15,372 nucleotides of DNA from D2472 sp964444385 (GTDB lineage Bacteria > Pseudomonadota > Gammaproteobacteria > Magnimaribacterales > D2472): NCBI GenBank assembly GCA_964444385.1, contig CAYUHD010000034.1, positions 1 to 15,372 on the forward strand, given 5' to 3'. Positions 1 to 7,597 of the stretch are shown here, in pieces. A model generated the notes under the pieces. The model made no database searches. It was not told the origin of the DNA and saw nothing but the letters and a program-made list of their open reading frames with translations. Numbering within the stretch: position 1 is the stretch's first letter; each line of letters opens with the position of its first letter. The position numbers and the translations under genes were made by a program.

Positions 1-58
1 TAGTTGCTTCAGCTGGATCTCGAGTAATCATCGAGCAGTCAATTTTAATTTTTTGCAT
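1..58 (-). CDS. 5' end of an unidentified gene running off the left edge
   Basis: Reading leftward from an ATG at 58 gives an uninterrupted 19-codon start, MQKIKIDCSMITRDPAEAT, which continues past the window edge. There is only a weak purine-rich stretch (GGAAAA on the minus strand) about ten bases before the ATG. The gene is divergent from the nitronate monooxygenase-like gene at 162, so the gap between them probably holds both promoters. Nineteen residues are too few to name a family, and I do not recognise it. It could also be a chance open frame, but its position at a divergent junction makes a real gene more likely than not. Confidence 0.4.
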   Translation of the reverse strand, partial: MQKIKIDCSMITRDPAEAT

Positions 59-161
59 ATTTATTAATTTTCCGTAGAAGAATGATTATGCTAGATGTAT
101 TCCATTTTGTGTATCCTGGGTGATAACATAATAATGAATTTATTAACCAAAGGACAAAACA
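59..161. promoter_or_regulatory. Divergent intergenic region with ribosome binding site for the NMO-like gene
   Basis: This is the only space between the leftward gene at 58 and the rightward gene at 162, so it should carry their control signals. A good ribosome binding site, AGGA at 151-154, lies seven bases before the ATG at 162. A weak promoter candidate for the rightward gene is TTGTGT (105-110) with an AT-rich -10-like stretch around 127-132. I see no convincing operator palindrome or terminator. Confidence 0.35.
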
Positions 162-1298
162 ATGAACTCAAAAATATGTGAACTTCTTGATATTGAATTT
201 CCTCTGGTTGCATTTACGCATTGCAGGGATGTTGTTGTTGCGGTTTCAAAAGCTGGTGGGTGCGGGGTTCTGGGAGCTGTTGGAATGACTCCCGAACAAT
301 TAGAAGAAGAGCTCAAGTGGATTGATGATCATATTGATGGGCTCCCATATGGAGTTGATGTTCTAATCCCGAATAAAATGGCTGACCAAAATCAAAAATT
401 TGATGCTGAAAAGTTAACATCTATGATTCCACAAGAATATGCGGATTTCAGAGCAGATATTCTTGAAAAACATGATATTGAAGCAACTGAATTAAGGACT
501 ATCAAAACGGCAGCAACTTACATGGCTGAAAACACTAAGGCAGATGGAGCGAAGGCCCTACTTGATGTAGCATTTAGCCACCCTATAAAAATAATAGCAA
601 ATGCATTGGGCGTTCCACCTGATTGGATGGTTCAAATGGGAAAAGAAAATAATGTAAAACTTGCTGCCCTGCTAGGTACTGCACAGCATGCTATCAATCA
701 AGTTAAGGCAGGGGTTGATATCTTAGTTGTATCGGGAACTGAGGCAGGTGGTCATTGTGGAAGTGTTTCTACCATGGTCTTAATCCCTGAGGTTCATAAA
801 GCTATACAACCATATGGTGATGTCCCAATACTCGCTGCAGGAGGAATTGCAACTGGAAGACAAATGGCTGCTGCTATGAGCATGGGTGCCTCAGGTGCAT
901 GGTGTGGATCGGTTTGGTTGACTACAGCTGAATCTGAGGTGCCACCAGTAATTAAAGAAAAAATGGTTGCTGCAACTTCAAGTCAAACAATAAGATCAAG
1001 AAGCAGAACAGGAAAGCATTCTAGACAGCTTGTTTCTGCATGGACAAAAGCATGGGAAGCAGACGGAGCTCCTGATCCACTCCCATTACCACTGCAGCCT
1101 ATGGTAGCTGAACCAGCTTTAGCAAAAGTTAATAAATTAGCAGAAGGCGGGCATGAAGGTGCAAAAGATCTTTCAACATACTGGGTTGGTCAAGGCGTTG
1201 GATTAATGAATCAAACTATTTCTGCAAGCGATGTAGTTCAGGAATTTAAAGAAGATTTTATTGAAGCCTATGAGAGATTAACAAGCTTTATCGAGTAA
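162..1298 (+). CDS. Nitronate monooxygenase / 2-nitropropane dioxygenase-family FMN enzyme
   Basis: This is a TIM-barrel flavoenzyme of the nitronate monooxygenase (NMO/NPD) family, which typically binds FMN and oxidises nitronates; many members have other or unknown substrates. Family signatures are visible: an N-terminal glycine-rich segment GGCGVLGAVG (32-41), GTEAGGH (192-198) carrying the usual catalytic-position His198, the phosphate-binding AAGGIATG (225-232), and the following GASGAWCGSVWLTT segment (242-255). At 378 residues it is slightly longer than the roughly 320-360 common in the family and includes a helical insert around residues 75-135. No signal peptide is visible, so it should be cytosolic. 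The ATG at 162 is preceded by a well-spaced AGGA. Nothing nearby is obviously linked to nitroalkane metabolism. The family assignment is strong and the substrate is unknown. Confidence 0.85.
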   Translation: MNSKICELLDIEFPLVAFTHCRDVVVAVSKAGGCGVLGAVGMTPEQLEEELKWIDDHIDGLPYGVDVLIPNKMADQNQKFDAEKLTSMIPQEYADFRADILEKHDIEATELRTIKTAATYMAENTKADGAKALLDVAFSHPIKIIANALGVPPDWMVQMGKENNVKLAALLGTAQHAINQVKAGVDILVVSGTEAGGHCGSVSTMVLIPEVHKAIQPYGDVPILAAGGIATGRQMAAAMSMGASGAWCGSVWLTTAESEVPPVIKEKMVAATSSQTIRSRSRTGKHSRQLVSAWTKAWEADGAPDPLPLPLQPMVAEPALAKVNKLAEGGHEGAKDLSTYWVGQGVGLMNQTISASDVVQEFKEDFIEAYERLTSFIE

Positions 1299-1326
1299 AT
1301 TGTCACAGAAATAATTACTTTAAAGT

Positions 1327-2550
1327 GTGCTAATACTAAAAAAAGATCCGTATTTAAGCGCTGAAATATTCCTTTGGTCTCTTCTTATATTCTTAACAAC
1401 GTCCAAATCGTGGTTGTTTATAAATCTAGGCTTTAATGTAAATAATTTTATATATCTTAATTTTTTAGCACTCATGGTGATGAAAATACCCTCAATTTTA
1501 GAATACGCAAAATATTTAATATCCAATAATATCAAGGTTCTCGATACATATATTTATGGGAGTTTATTCTTTTTTCTAATTTCAAATATGAGCTTAGAAA
1601 ATTTTAATGTCGATGTATTAAGCTTTCTAGCCATATATGCATTGCTAAGATGTTCATCTTTGTTCCCAAGAAACAAAAAATCCTTCAAAAGTATTTTATA
1701 TGGAGTCTTGATTTGTTCCTCTTTAGCTGTCTCAGGAATATTTATTGGAGTTATTGAGTATTTTTTTTCTAACACTACTTACTTGTATGAAATTAAAGAT
1801 ACTCCATCAGCTGTACAAATATTTCCCTTTCATATTGGAGGTTTTCAAGAGAGCTACAATCAAACAGCCTATATAATTATTGCTGGTCTTGGTTCAATTA
1901 GGTTTCTTAGTTTTTCTAGAAGAATAGAATTTTTTTATAGCCTCATATTCTGGACCGCGTTATTTTTTACAGGGGCCAAGATTGTACTTCTATTTTTTTT
2001 AATAAGTTTAATTATAAAATTATTTAGTTCAAAAAATATTCTTTTAACCAAAGCTCTAGTTGTAATCTCTTCTCTTGCCTACCTGTTCTTTTCTCATGTA
2101 GTATTTATCAAAGCTGGAGAGATCGTTTTATCAGAAAAATATTTTAGAGAGCTAGTTTTACAGGCCTATGACTTTGACTGGTATCTAAGTCTATTTTCTT
2201 GGTTAAAAACAGAAAGCTGGAATTACTTTATATACTCAAAGGAATTAAGCACTAGCATGGATGGGTTTCAGAATTATACAGGGGGATATGAACCACATTT
2301 TTTATTAGCTTCGCTGATTTTTTTGGGAGGGGTTATTTTTGCTACTTTAGTCTATATTAGAATTATTAAATCTTCATATCTTAACTTTAAATACGGAATA
2401 AAAAATCAAGTCTTCTTTCCATCGTTAGCTATTGTATTTTTTTGCGAGGCAATTATCTGGGATGCACAGCATTCAATTATCTTCTGGATAGTGATTTCAC
2501 TTGCTCTTTGGAACAAAAATACAGAAAAGATCATAAATACTTCCGCCTAG
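1327..2550 (+). CDS. Polytopic membrane protein, possibly O-antigen ligase/polymerase-like
   Basis: The 407-residue product is mostly hydrophobic, with about ten to twelve likely membrane helices (for example near residues 13-30, 123-145, 181-195, 204-232, 241-262, 324-346, 362-395) and a longer polar stretch around residues 263-322. The arrangement, including a loop before a late helix (GGYEPHFLLASLIFLGG, about 318-334), recalls Wzy polymerases and O-antigen ligases, but I cannot point to a diagnostic motif. The frame opens just after a stop at 1321-1323 and its first usable codon is GTG at 1327, with no clear ribosome binding site, so the true start may be downstream. Base composition is even more AT-rich than the neighbours and no glycan-synthesis genes adjoin it. 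That suggests an orphan, possibly acquired. Its last 20 bases overlap the GST remnant on the other strand. Confidence 0.6.
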   Translation: MLILKKDPYLSAEIFLWSLLIFLTTSKSWLFINLGFNVNNFIYLNFLALMVMKIPSILEYAKYLISNNIKVLDTYIYGSLFFFLISNMSLENFNVDVLSFLAIYALLRCSSLFPRNKKSFKSILYGVLICSSLAVSGIFIGVIEYFFSNTTYLYEIKDTPSAVQIFPFHIGGFQESYNQTAYIIIAGLGSIRFLSFSRRIEFFYSLIFWTALFFTGAKIVLLFFLISLIIKLFSSKNILLTKALVVISSLAYLFFSHVVFIKAGEIVLSEKYFRELVLQAYDFDWYLSLFSWLKTESWNYFIYSKELSTSMDGFQNYTGGYEPHFLLASLIFLGGVIFATLVYIRIIKSSYLNFKYGIKNQVFFPSLAIVFFCEAIIWDAQHSIIFWIVISLALWNKNTEKIINTSA

Positions 2551-2662
2551 CTGGTGTAACATATCTTTGTCCTATAGCTTTCTTAAATGCAGGTCTATTG
2601 AACAATATATCTGTCCATCTTTTAATATTGGGTTTAAAGGCTTCCTCTATTTGAAGTGTTTT
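2531..2662 (-). pseudogene. 3' remnant of a second glutathione S-transferase gene
   Basis: Read on the minus strand, 2662-2573 encodes 30 residues that match the C-terminal part of the adjacent intact GST at 25 of 30 positions by eye (from KTLQIEEAFKPNIKRW onward); about 75 of 90 bases agree with 2810-2721. The remnant then continues in frame with its own different tail (GQRYVTPARRKYL) to a TGA at 2531-2533. Homology stops abruptly at the AAAACACTT end. Three codons further upstream in this frame is a TAA, and there is no start codon, so the first four-fifths of the gene are missing. It is best read as the leftover end of a tandem GST paralogue after a deletion. It extends into the 3' end of the convergent membrane-protein gene. 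It is unlikely to be translated. Confidence 0.8.
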
Positions 2663-2678
2663 TGTATCTATTTAATTA

Positions 2679-3317
2679 TCATTCTGGTGGACCAATAATT
2701 TCTGAAGGATGCCTTATTAATATAGCTCTCTGAAAGCAAGGCCTTTCAAACAACATATCTGTCCAGCGTTTAATATTAGGTTTAAATGCTTCTTCTATTT
2801 GAAGTGTTTTAGCTAAATAGATTGCATAACTTACGCAAATATCTGCAATAGTAAATCTATCTGAGCATAAATACTCTCTTGATTCTAATGATTGCTCTAG
2901 CAACTTCAATCTTGCAACAAACCATCTTCTATATCCCTCTGCCGCTTTATCTGCAACACCAACCTCTTGGAGGGAATATCTTAAGACAACCGTTTGGGGG
3001 AAAGTTAAAGTTGCATCTGAGTGGGCCAGCCAATTTAAATAATGATGATAATCGGACTCATCAGTGCTAACTTTTAAGTCTGTAGGGCCATATTTTTCAA
3101 CTAAATATTGGCACATGGCGACTGATTCTGTCATTTCTACCTCTCCATCAATTAAATATGGAACGGTGCCAAGAATATTTACATCCATATACTCTTTATG
3201 TAAAAACCTTGGTGGAAATGGCATCATTTCTGACTCATAACTTAATCCCATTTCTTCTGCAGTCCACATAGGTCTAAGGCCTCTTGAATCATTACAGCTA
3301 TATATTTTTATACTCAT
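2679..3317 (-). CDS. Glutathione S-transferase family protein
   Basis: This is a cytosolic GST-fold protein of 212 residues, the usual family length. The N-terminal thioredoxin-like domain (about 1-77) begins with IKIYSCNDSRGLRPMWTAEE and carries the cis-proline motif TVPYL (51-55) and the glutathione gamma-glutamyl-binding Glu64-Ser65 in MTESVAM. An all-helical C-terminal domain follows (about 85-205), with a typical FTIADICVSYAIYL helix. GSTs conjugate glutathione to electrophiles or act as isomerases or reductases; the substrate here is unknown. The ATG at 3317 has a good ribosome binding site (AGGA on the minus strand, at 3327-3324) six bases away. It is transcribed away from the carboxylase operon, sharing a 101-base control region with it. 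A truncated paralogous 3' end lies 16 bases downstream. Confidence 0.9.
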   Translation of the reverse strand: MSIKIYSCNDSRGLRPMWTAEEMGLSYESEMMPFPPRFLHKEYMDVNILGTVPYLIDGEVEMTESVAMCQYLVEKYGPTDLKVSTDESDYHHYLNWLAHSDATLTFPQTVVLRYSLQEVGVADKAAEGYRRWFVARLKLLEQSLESREYLCSDRFTIADICVSYAIYLAKTLQIEEAFKPNIKRWTDMLFERPCFQRAILIRHPSEIIGPPE

Positions 3318-3418
3318 TATTTTTCCTAAAAAACAAAATATTCCATATTTTTTAAATTAAATGTCAAAAATGGTAATTATTTGTATATTATATTACCACT
3401 CAATTTTATGAAAAAGAA
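3318..3418. promoter_or_regulatory. Divergent control region between GST and the carboxylase operon
   Basis: For the rightward operon, a promoter-like pair is visible: ATGTCA (3361-3366), a 17-base spacer, and TATATT (3384-3389), which would start transcription about 20-25 bases before the ATG at 3419. For the leftward GST gene, a perfect TTGACA lies at 3367-3362 on the minus strand, but only a poor -10 follows it. The two -35 elements overlap almost completely, so the promoters would be back to back. These are matches by eye to sigma-70 consensus, not measured sites. Confidence 0.4.
3371..3398. promoter_or_regulatory. Inverted repeat, candidate TetR-type operator over the operon promoter
   Basis: TGGTAAT (3371-3377) and ATTACCA (3392-3398) form a perfect 7-base-arm inverted repeat with a 14-base AT-rich centre, 28 bases overall. 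The repeat encloses the candidate -10 TATATT at 3384-3389, so a bound dimer would block RNA polymerase. The third gene of the operon encodes a TetR-family regulator, which makes autoregulation at this site plausible. The arms are short and the DNA is AT-rich, so a chance repeat cannot be ruled out. Confidence 0.4.
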
Positions 3419-5077
3419 ATGCCTAGAAAAAATATAGCTCCTGAAGTAAGAACAAATATAAATATTAATTCTGATGAATTTATTCATAACAAGAATGTAA
3501 TGTTAAAAAAAATTAATTTTCTTGATGAGCTTCTCGATAAAGCTGAGCTTGGAGGTGGAGCCTATCATCATGAAAGACTCGCTAAGCGAGGAAAGATGCC
3601 TGTAAGGGAAAGAGTCTTTAACCTGTTAGATCCTGATACGCCCTTTCTAGAAATTGCGCCATTTGCTGCTTATGGAACTGACTTTACAGTTGGCGGTGGA
3701 TGCGTATCAGGAATTGGAATTGTAGCAGGTACAGAGTGTGTAATTTTTGCTAATGACCCTTCAGTTTTAGCAGGCGCTATGACAGTTTATGTTGGAGAAA
3801 AATGGAATAGAGCCATGGAAATTGCTCGAGATAATCGTCTACCCTACATTAATTTTGTTGAATCAGCTGGTGGCGATCTTAGAATGGGTACAGGCAAAAA
3901 AGGAGATCAACCGCCTATTGCGCCAACCGTAGGTCATACTCATTTTGCAGCAACTGGAAGATATTTTTATGATCTAACAGAACTTTCTAAAATGCGTATT
4001 CCAGTTATTTCAATTGTTTTTGGATCCTCAACTGCTGGTGGCGCTTATCAGCCAGGAATGTCAGATTACAACATCTTTGTTAAAGACCAAGCTAAAGTCT
4101 TTTTAGCGGGGCCTCCTTTAGTAAAAATGGCAACTGGAGAAGTATCTGATGATGAAACCCTGGGTGGTGCAAAAATGCATTCTGAGGTTTCAGGTTTATC
4201 AGATTATCTGGCTGAAAGTGAAATGGATGCTCTTAGGTTATGTAGAAATGTAGTCTCTCATTTGCATTGGCAAAAAGAAGGTCCATCTCCTCTTCCTAAT
4301 GCTGATAGTCCTACCTTGTCGCAAGAAGATTTGCTTGGTCTTGTTGATGAAGATCTAAAAAGTCCGCTCGATATAAAAGAGGTGATAGGACGGATCGTTG
4401 ATGGATCGAGGTTTGAAGAATTTAAACCACTTTATGGCAAAACAATGATATGTGGGTGGTCAATGCTCCATGGTTATCCTGTAGGGATCTTAGGTAATAA
4501 TGGTCCTATTTATCCAGAAAGTTCAGAAAAAGCAGCCAGCTTTATCCAACTATGTAACAAGAGAAATATACCCTTAATTTTTCTTCAAAATGTTACTGGA
4601 TTTTTAGTTGGAAAAGATTTTGAAAGACAGGCAATTATTAAAAAAGGTTCACAACTTATCAATGCTGTCTCTAACTCCAATGTTCCCCATATAACAATTA
4701 TTATTGGGGCATCATTTGGAGCAGGAACTTATGCTATGTCAGGAAGAGCATATAACAATCGATTTACATTCCTTTGGCCAACAGCAAAAATTGCTGTTAT
4801 GGGGTCAAAACAAATTGCAGGGGTAATGTCCATTGTTAGAAGAGCTCAATCTGCTAGGAAAGGTGAAAAATTTGATGAAAAACTTGATTCTCAAATTGTT
4901 CAATCCGTTGAGCAAGCTGCCGAGCAAATGTCTGATGGACTAGTTGCAAGCAGCATGATTACGGACGATGGAATAATAGACCCTAGAGATACAAGAAGTG
5001 TAATAGGATTTTGTCTTTCAATTGTATGCAACTCTTCAATTGATGGCGCAACAGAATATGGAGTATTTAGATTATGA
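3419..5077 (+). CDS. Acyl-CoA carboxylase carboxyltransferase (beta) subunit, MCC/GCC-like
   Basis: This is the carboxyltransferase half of a biotin-dependent acyl-CoA carboxylase; it moves CO2 from carboxybiotin to an acyl-CoA. It has two crotonase-like halves. The N-terminal half starts with a family-typical GGG..H.ERLAKRGKMPVRERV segment (45-66) and has the oxyanion-type SSTAGGAYQPG (203-213). The C-terminal half has GASFGAGTYAMSG (430-442), then RFTFLWPTAKIAVMG and the late DDGIIDPRDTR. The 552-residue length is normal. The overall pattern is that of methylcrotonyl- or geranyl-CoA carboxylase beta subunits. However, the segment after VESAGG (about 153-175) does not resemble the GGANL..Q motif of those enzymes, so the substrate is uncertain. 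The ATG at 3419 has only a weak GAAAAAG-type upstream sequence. Its stop overlaps the next gene's start as ATGA, implying translational coupling. Confidence 0.85.
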   Translation: MPRKNIAPEVRTNININSDEFIHNKNVMLKKINFLDELLDKAELGGGAYHHERLAKRGKMPVRERVFNLLDPDTPFLEIAPFAAYGTDFTVGGGCVSGIGIVAGTECVIFANDPSVLAGAMTVYVGEKWNRAMEIARDNRLPYINFVESAGGDLRMGTGKKGDQPPIAPTVGHTHFAATGRYFYDLTELSKMRIPVISIVFGSSTAGGAYQPGMSDYNIFVKDQAKVFLAGPPLVKMATGEVSDDETLGGAKMHSEVSGLSDYLAESEMDALRLCRNVVSHLHWQKEGPSPLPNADSPTLSQEDLLGLVDEDLKSPLDIKEVIGRIVDGSRFEEFKPLYGKTMICGWSMLHGYPVGILGNNGPIYPESSEKAASFIQLCNKRNIPLIFLQNVTGFLVGKDFERQAIIKKGSQLINAVSNSNVPHITIIIGASFGAGTYAMSGRAYNNRFTFLWPTAKIAVMGSKQIAGVMSIVRRAQSARKGEKFDEKLDSQIVQSVEQAAEQMSDGLVASSMITDDGIIDPRDTRSVIGFCLSIVCNSSIDGATEYGVFRL

Positions 5078-6993
5078 GATTTGATTCAATTCTTGTTGCA
5101 AATCGAGGAGAAATTGCTTGTCGTATTATACAAACAGCCCAATATATGGGTATTAAATGCATAGCTGTCTTTGTTGACGCTGATAGAGATGCTCCATTTG
5201 TCAAAATGGCTGATGAGGCAATAAGGCTATCTTCAAGCTATATGGATGGTTCTGCAATTATTGATGCTGCAAAACAAACTTGTGCTCAAGCTATACATCC
5301 AGGATATGGCTTTCTATCAGAAAATGCTACCTTTGCAAGAAAAGTTAAGAGCAATAAATTGATTTGGATTGGACCATCTCCGCATGTAATTAAGATAATG
5401 GGGGATAAGTTGAAAGCTAAAGAACTTGCAGAAAAATCTGGAGTTCCTTCGCTGCCAATGACCTCAGATACAAAAGATGCAAAAAATATTGGATATCCTC
5501 TTTTGCTAAAAGCTGCTGCTGGCGGTGGTGGAAAGGGTATGCGAATTGTAAAAAAACAAACTGATTTAAAAGAATCAATTGTCAGCGCAAAAAGAGAAGC
5601 TCTCTCAGCTTTTGGTGATGACAGAATTTTTATAGAGAGATATGTGGAAAAATCTCGCCACATTGAAATCCAAATTTTAGGCGATGAACATGGCAATATT
5701 GTTCACTTGGGAGAGCGTGAATGCTCTATTCAAAGAAGGCATCAAAAAATTATTGAGGAGTCACCTTCGCCAAGAATTGATCCATTTATGCGAGAAGAAA
5801 TAGGTCAAGCCGCAGTTAAATTAGCAAAAAAAATTAAATACTACTCTGCTGGTACTGTCGAGTTTTTATTTGATGACAAAACTGATGAATTTTGGTTTTT
5901 AGAGGTGAATACTCGACTCCAGGTTGAACATCCTGTCACAGAAGAAGTTACAGGAATAGATTTAGTTGCTGAACAAATAAAGATCGCAAGAGGAGATGAA
6001 CTAGAATTCACTCAAGATGATATTGATTGGCATGGGCACGCAATTGAAGCTAGGTTATATGCAGAAGATCCAGGAAATAACTTTCTTCCTGAAATAGGAA
6101 CTTTGCATGCTTACGATACTACCCTAGCCTCTGAAGTAAGATGGGATTCAGGTGTAGAAGAAGGCAATATTATTGGTACTGATTTTGACCCAATGTTATC
6201 AAAGGTAATTTCTTGGGCGCCTAATAGAATTGATGCTGCCAACAAATTGGCTCGTGGTCTTGAAAAAGCTCATATTGGAGGCGTGACAACAAATCGTCAA
6301 TTTCTAATTTCTTGCTTAAGAAATAAGAGCTTTTTGAAAGGAAATACAACAACAGATTTTATTGAGCGTGAAACCCTGGATGCTAAAAAGAATTTATCTG
6401 AAAGCGAACTGCATCATGCATCAATAGCAATTGCTTTATGGATAGCAAGACAGAATAGAGCTTCTGATCAAGTTACTGGATTTATGCCTGCTAATTGGAC
6501 CAATGGAAGAATACCTCTCCAGAGGGTTAAATTACTTATTCAGGAAAATGAACTCGAGGTAACTTATAAATTAAATAAAAATAATTTGTACTCTATTATG
6601 GGTTCCTCCTGTGAAATTTATAATTGCGACAGTTCAGGTATTGATCTAGCAATAGATTCTCATAGATTTTTTTCTCAAGTGACCCAAGCAAAAGATAGAA
6701 TTTTAATCAATATGCCTTTTGGTAATTTGGATACAAAAATACTGCCTAGATTTGTGGAGCCTGGTAATGAGGTACCCGAAGGAGGTTTGATCGCACCAAT
6801 GCCTGGAAAAGTTATAGATGTAAAAGTTAAAAAAGGAAATAAGGTAAAAACTGGAGATGCTTTAATTATTATTGAAGCTATGAAGATGGAGCATACAATC
6901 AAAGCAACCGAAACAGGCACAGTGTCTAAAGTAATGGTTCGTCTCAATGATCAAGTTGATAATGGTGCCACTCTTCTCGTTCTTAAAAAATAA
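5074..6993 (+). CDS. Acyl-CoA carboxylase biotin carboxylase/BCCP (alpha) subunit
   Basis: This is the partner subunit that carboxylates its own biotin using ATP and bicarbonate. The N-terminal biotin carboxylase domain opens with DSILVANRGEIACRII, contains HPGYGFLSENA, the ATP-grasp glycine loop GGGGKGM (150-156), and EVNTRLQVEHPVTEE (277-291) with metal/bicarbonate-site residues. A linker region (about 450-565) joins a C-terminal biotin carrier domain with APMPGKV and the biotinylation motif EAMKMEH, the modified lysine being Lys604. The 639-residue length and domain order match AtuF/MccA-type alpha subunits. It overlaps the upstream carboxyltransferase gene by four bases (ATGA); a GGAG at 5060-5063 may help initiation. 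The pair should form one holoenzyme, by family precedent an alpha6-beta6 complex. Domain assignment is very secure and the acyl-CoA substrate is not. Confidence 0.92.
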   Translation: MRFDSILVANRGEIACRIIQTAQYMGIKCIAVFVDADRDAPFVKMADEAIRLSSSYMDGSAIIDAAKQTCAQAIHPGYGFLSENATFARKVKSNKLIWIGPSPHVIKIMGDKLKAKELAEKSGVPSLPMTSDTKDAKNIGYPLLLKAAAGGGGKGMRIVKKQTDLKESIVSAKREALSAFGDDRIFIERYVEKSRHIEIQILGDEHGNIVHLGERECSIQRRHQKIIEESPSPRIDPFMREEIGQAAVKLAKKIKYYSAGTVEFLFDDKTDEFWFLEVNTRLQVEHPVTEEVTGIDLVAEQIKIARGDELEFTQDDIDWHGHAIEARLYAEDPGNNFLPEIGTLHAYDTTLASEVRWDSGVEEGNIIGTDFDPMLSKVISWAPNRIDAANKLARGLEKAHIGGVTTNRQFLISCLRNKSFLKGNTTTDFIERETLDAKKNLSESELHHASIAIALWIARQNRASDQVTGFMPANWTNGRIPLQRVKLLIQENELEVTYKLNKNNLYSIMGSSCEIYNCDSSGIDLAIDSHRFFSQVTQAKDRILINMPFGNLDTKILPRFVEPGNEVPEGGLIAPMPGKVIDVKVKKGNKVKTGDALIIIEAMKMEHTIKATETGTVSKVMVRLNDQVDNGATLLVLKK

Positions 6994-6994
6994 T

Positions 6995-7597
6995 ATGAAA
7001 TCCCAAGCAGCTCTTACAAAAAAATCTCCGCATCTTGGAAAACGACATCTCGAGGTTATGGATGAGCTTGAAAGAATGCTAGATCATGGAGAATCCTTTT
7101 CAACCATGTCTGATCTTGCAAAAAAATTAAAAATATCACTGAGAACCTTATATGAAATTGCTCCGAGCAAAGAAGAGCTTATAGTCACGACGGTTGATAG
7201 GGTATTAAAAAAGCACGGAAAAATTGCAATAGATGCAATGAATGAGCGCTCATCTCCAATCCAAAAATTAGAAAGCTTCCTAGCTGTTGCTAACCAAGCA
7301 GTAGGTCCTAGATTTGAAAGATTTACCTTATCTCTTAGTAGCTTAAATTCTTCTAAGCCAATGGTCGACTATCACGAACAATATATTACTGATTTAATTA
7401 AAACCCTATTAGATGAAGCAAAAATGAAGGATGAAATAAGAGATATAGATACTCAAGCAACCGCGTTGCTGTTAGGGGGTCTTGGTAGATATTTTCAATC
7501 TAAAAAACTTTTAAAAGATTTAAAACAAACTCCAGAAGAAACTAGTAACTTTTTAACAAAAATCATCGTAGATGGTATTAAAGTGGAGAACTCTTGA
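6995..7597 (+). CDS. TetR-family transcriptional regulator
   Basis: This 200-residue regulator has the N-terminal helix-turn-helix of the TetR family (about residues 36-56, with STMSDLAKKLKISLRTLYEI followed by APSKEELI) and a diverged helical ligand-binding domain. I start it at the ATG at 6995, two bases after the biotin carboxylase stop. The open frame reaches back to another ATG at 6947, but that would add 16 hydrophobic residues overlapping the BCCP end and lacks a clear ribosome binding site. It sits inside the catabolic operon, between carboxylase and AtuA genes, so it is probably made with its targets and represses them until an acyl-CoA or related ligand binds. The inverted repeat at 3371-3398 is the obvious candidate operator. 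The ligand is unknown. Confidence 0.85.
   Translation: MKSQAALTKKSPHLGKRHLEVMDELERMLDHGESFSTMSDLAKKLKISLRTLYEIAPSKEELIVTTVDRVLKKHGKIAIDAMNERSSPIQKLESFLAVANQAVGPRFERFTLSLSSLNSSKPMVDYHEQYITDLIKTLLDEAKMKDEIRDIDTQATALLLGGLGRYFQSKKLLKDLKQTPEETSNFLTKIIVDGIKVENS
7585..7596 (+). promoter_or_regulatory. Ribosome binding site supporting the TTG start of the AtuA gene
   Basis: GGAG at 7585-7588 lies five bases before TTG 7594-7596. That TTG overlaps the TetR stop codon as TTGA. No ATG in this frame lies nearby, and the encoded N-terminus (MSEEIIKIANCSGYYGD) matches where AtuA-family proteins normally begin. Confidence 0.65.

Noticed and set aside
2442..2654. A 70-codon plus-strand frame across the membrane gene end and the GST fossil
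   Set aside because: It overlaps the real membrane gene in another frame and is the complement of the GST remnant; its product resembles nothing.
2551..2678. Bidirectional terminator between the convergent membrane-protein and GST genes
   Set aside because: I could not find a stem-loop with a T-run; the stretch is mostly explained by the GST remnant.
5286..5696. A 136-codon minus-strand frame inside the biotin carboxylase gene
   Set aside because: It is wholly antisense to a strongly conserved coding region, so an ordinary shadow frame.
6947..6994. Longer TetR protein starting at ATG 6947
   Set aside because: It would add 16 hydrophobic residues overlapping the BCCP end, with no good ribosome binding site; ATG 6995 sits directly after the upstream stop and gives a normal TetR N-terminus.
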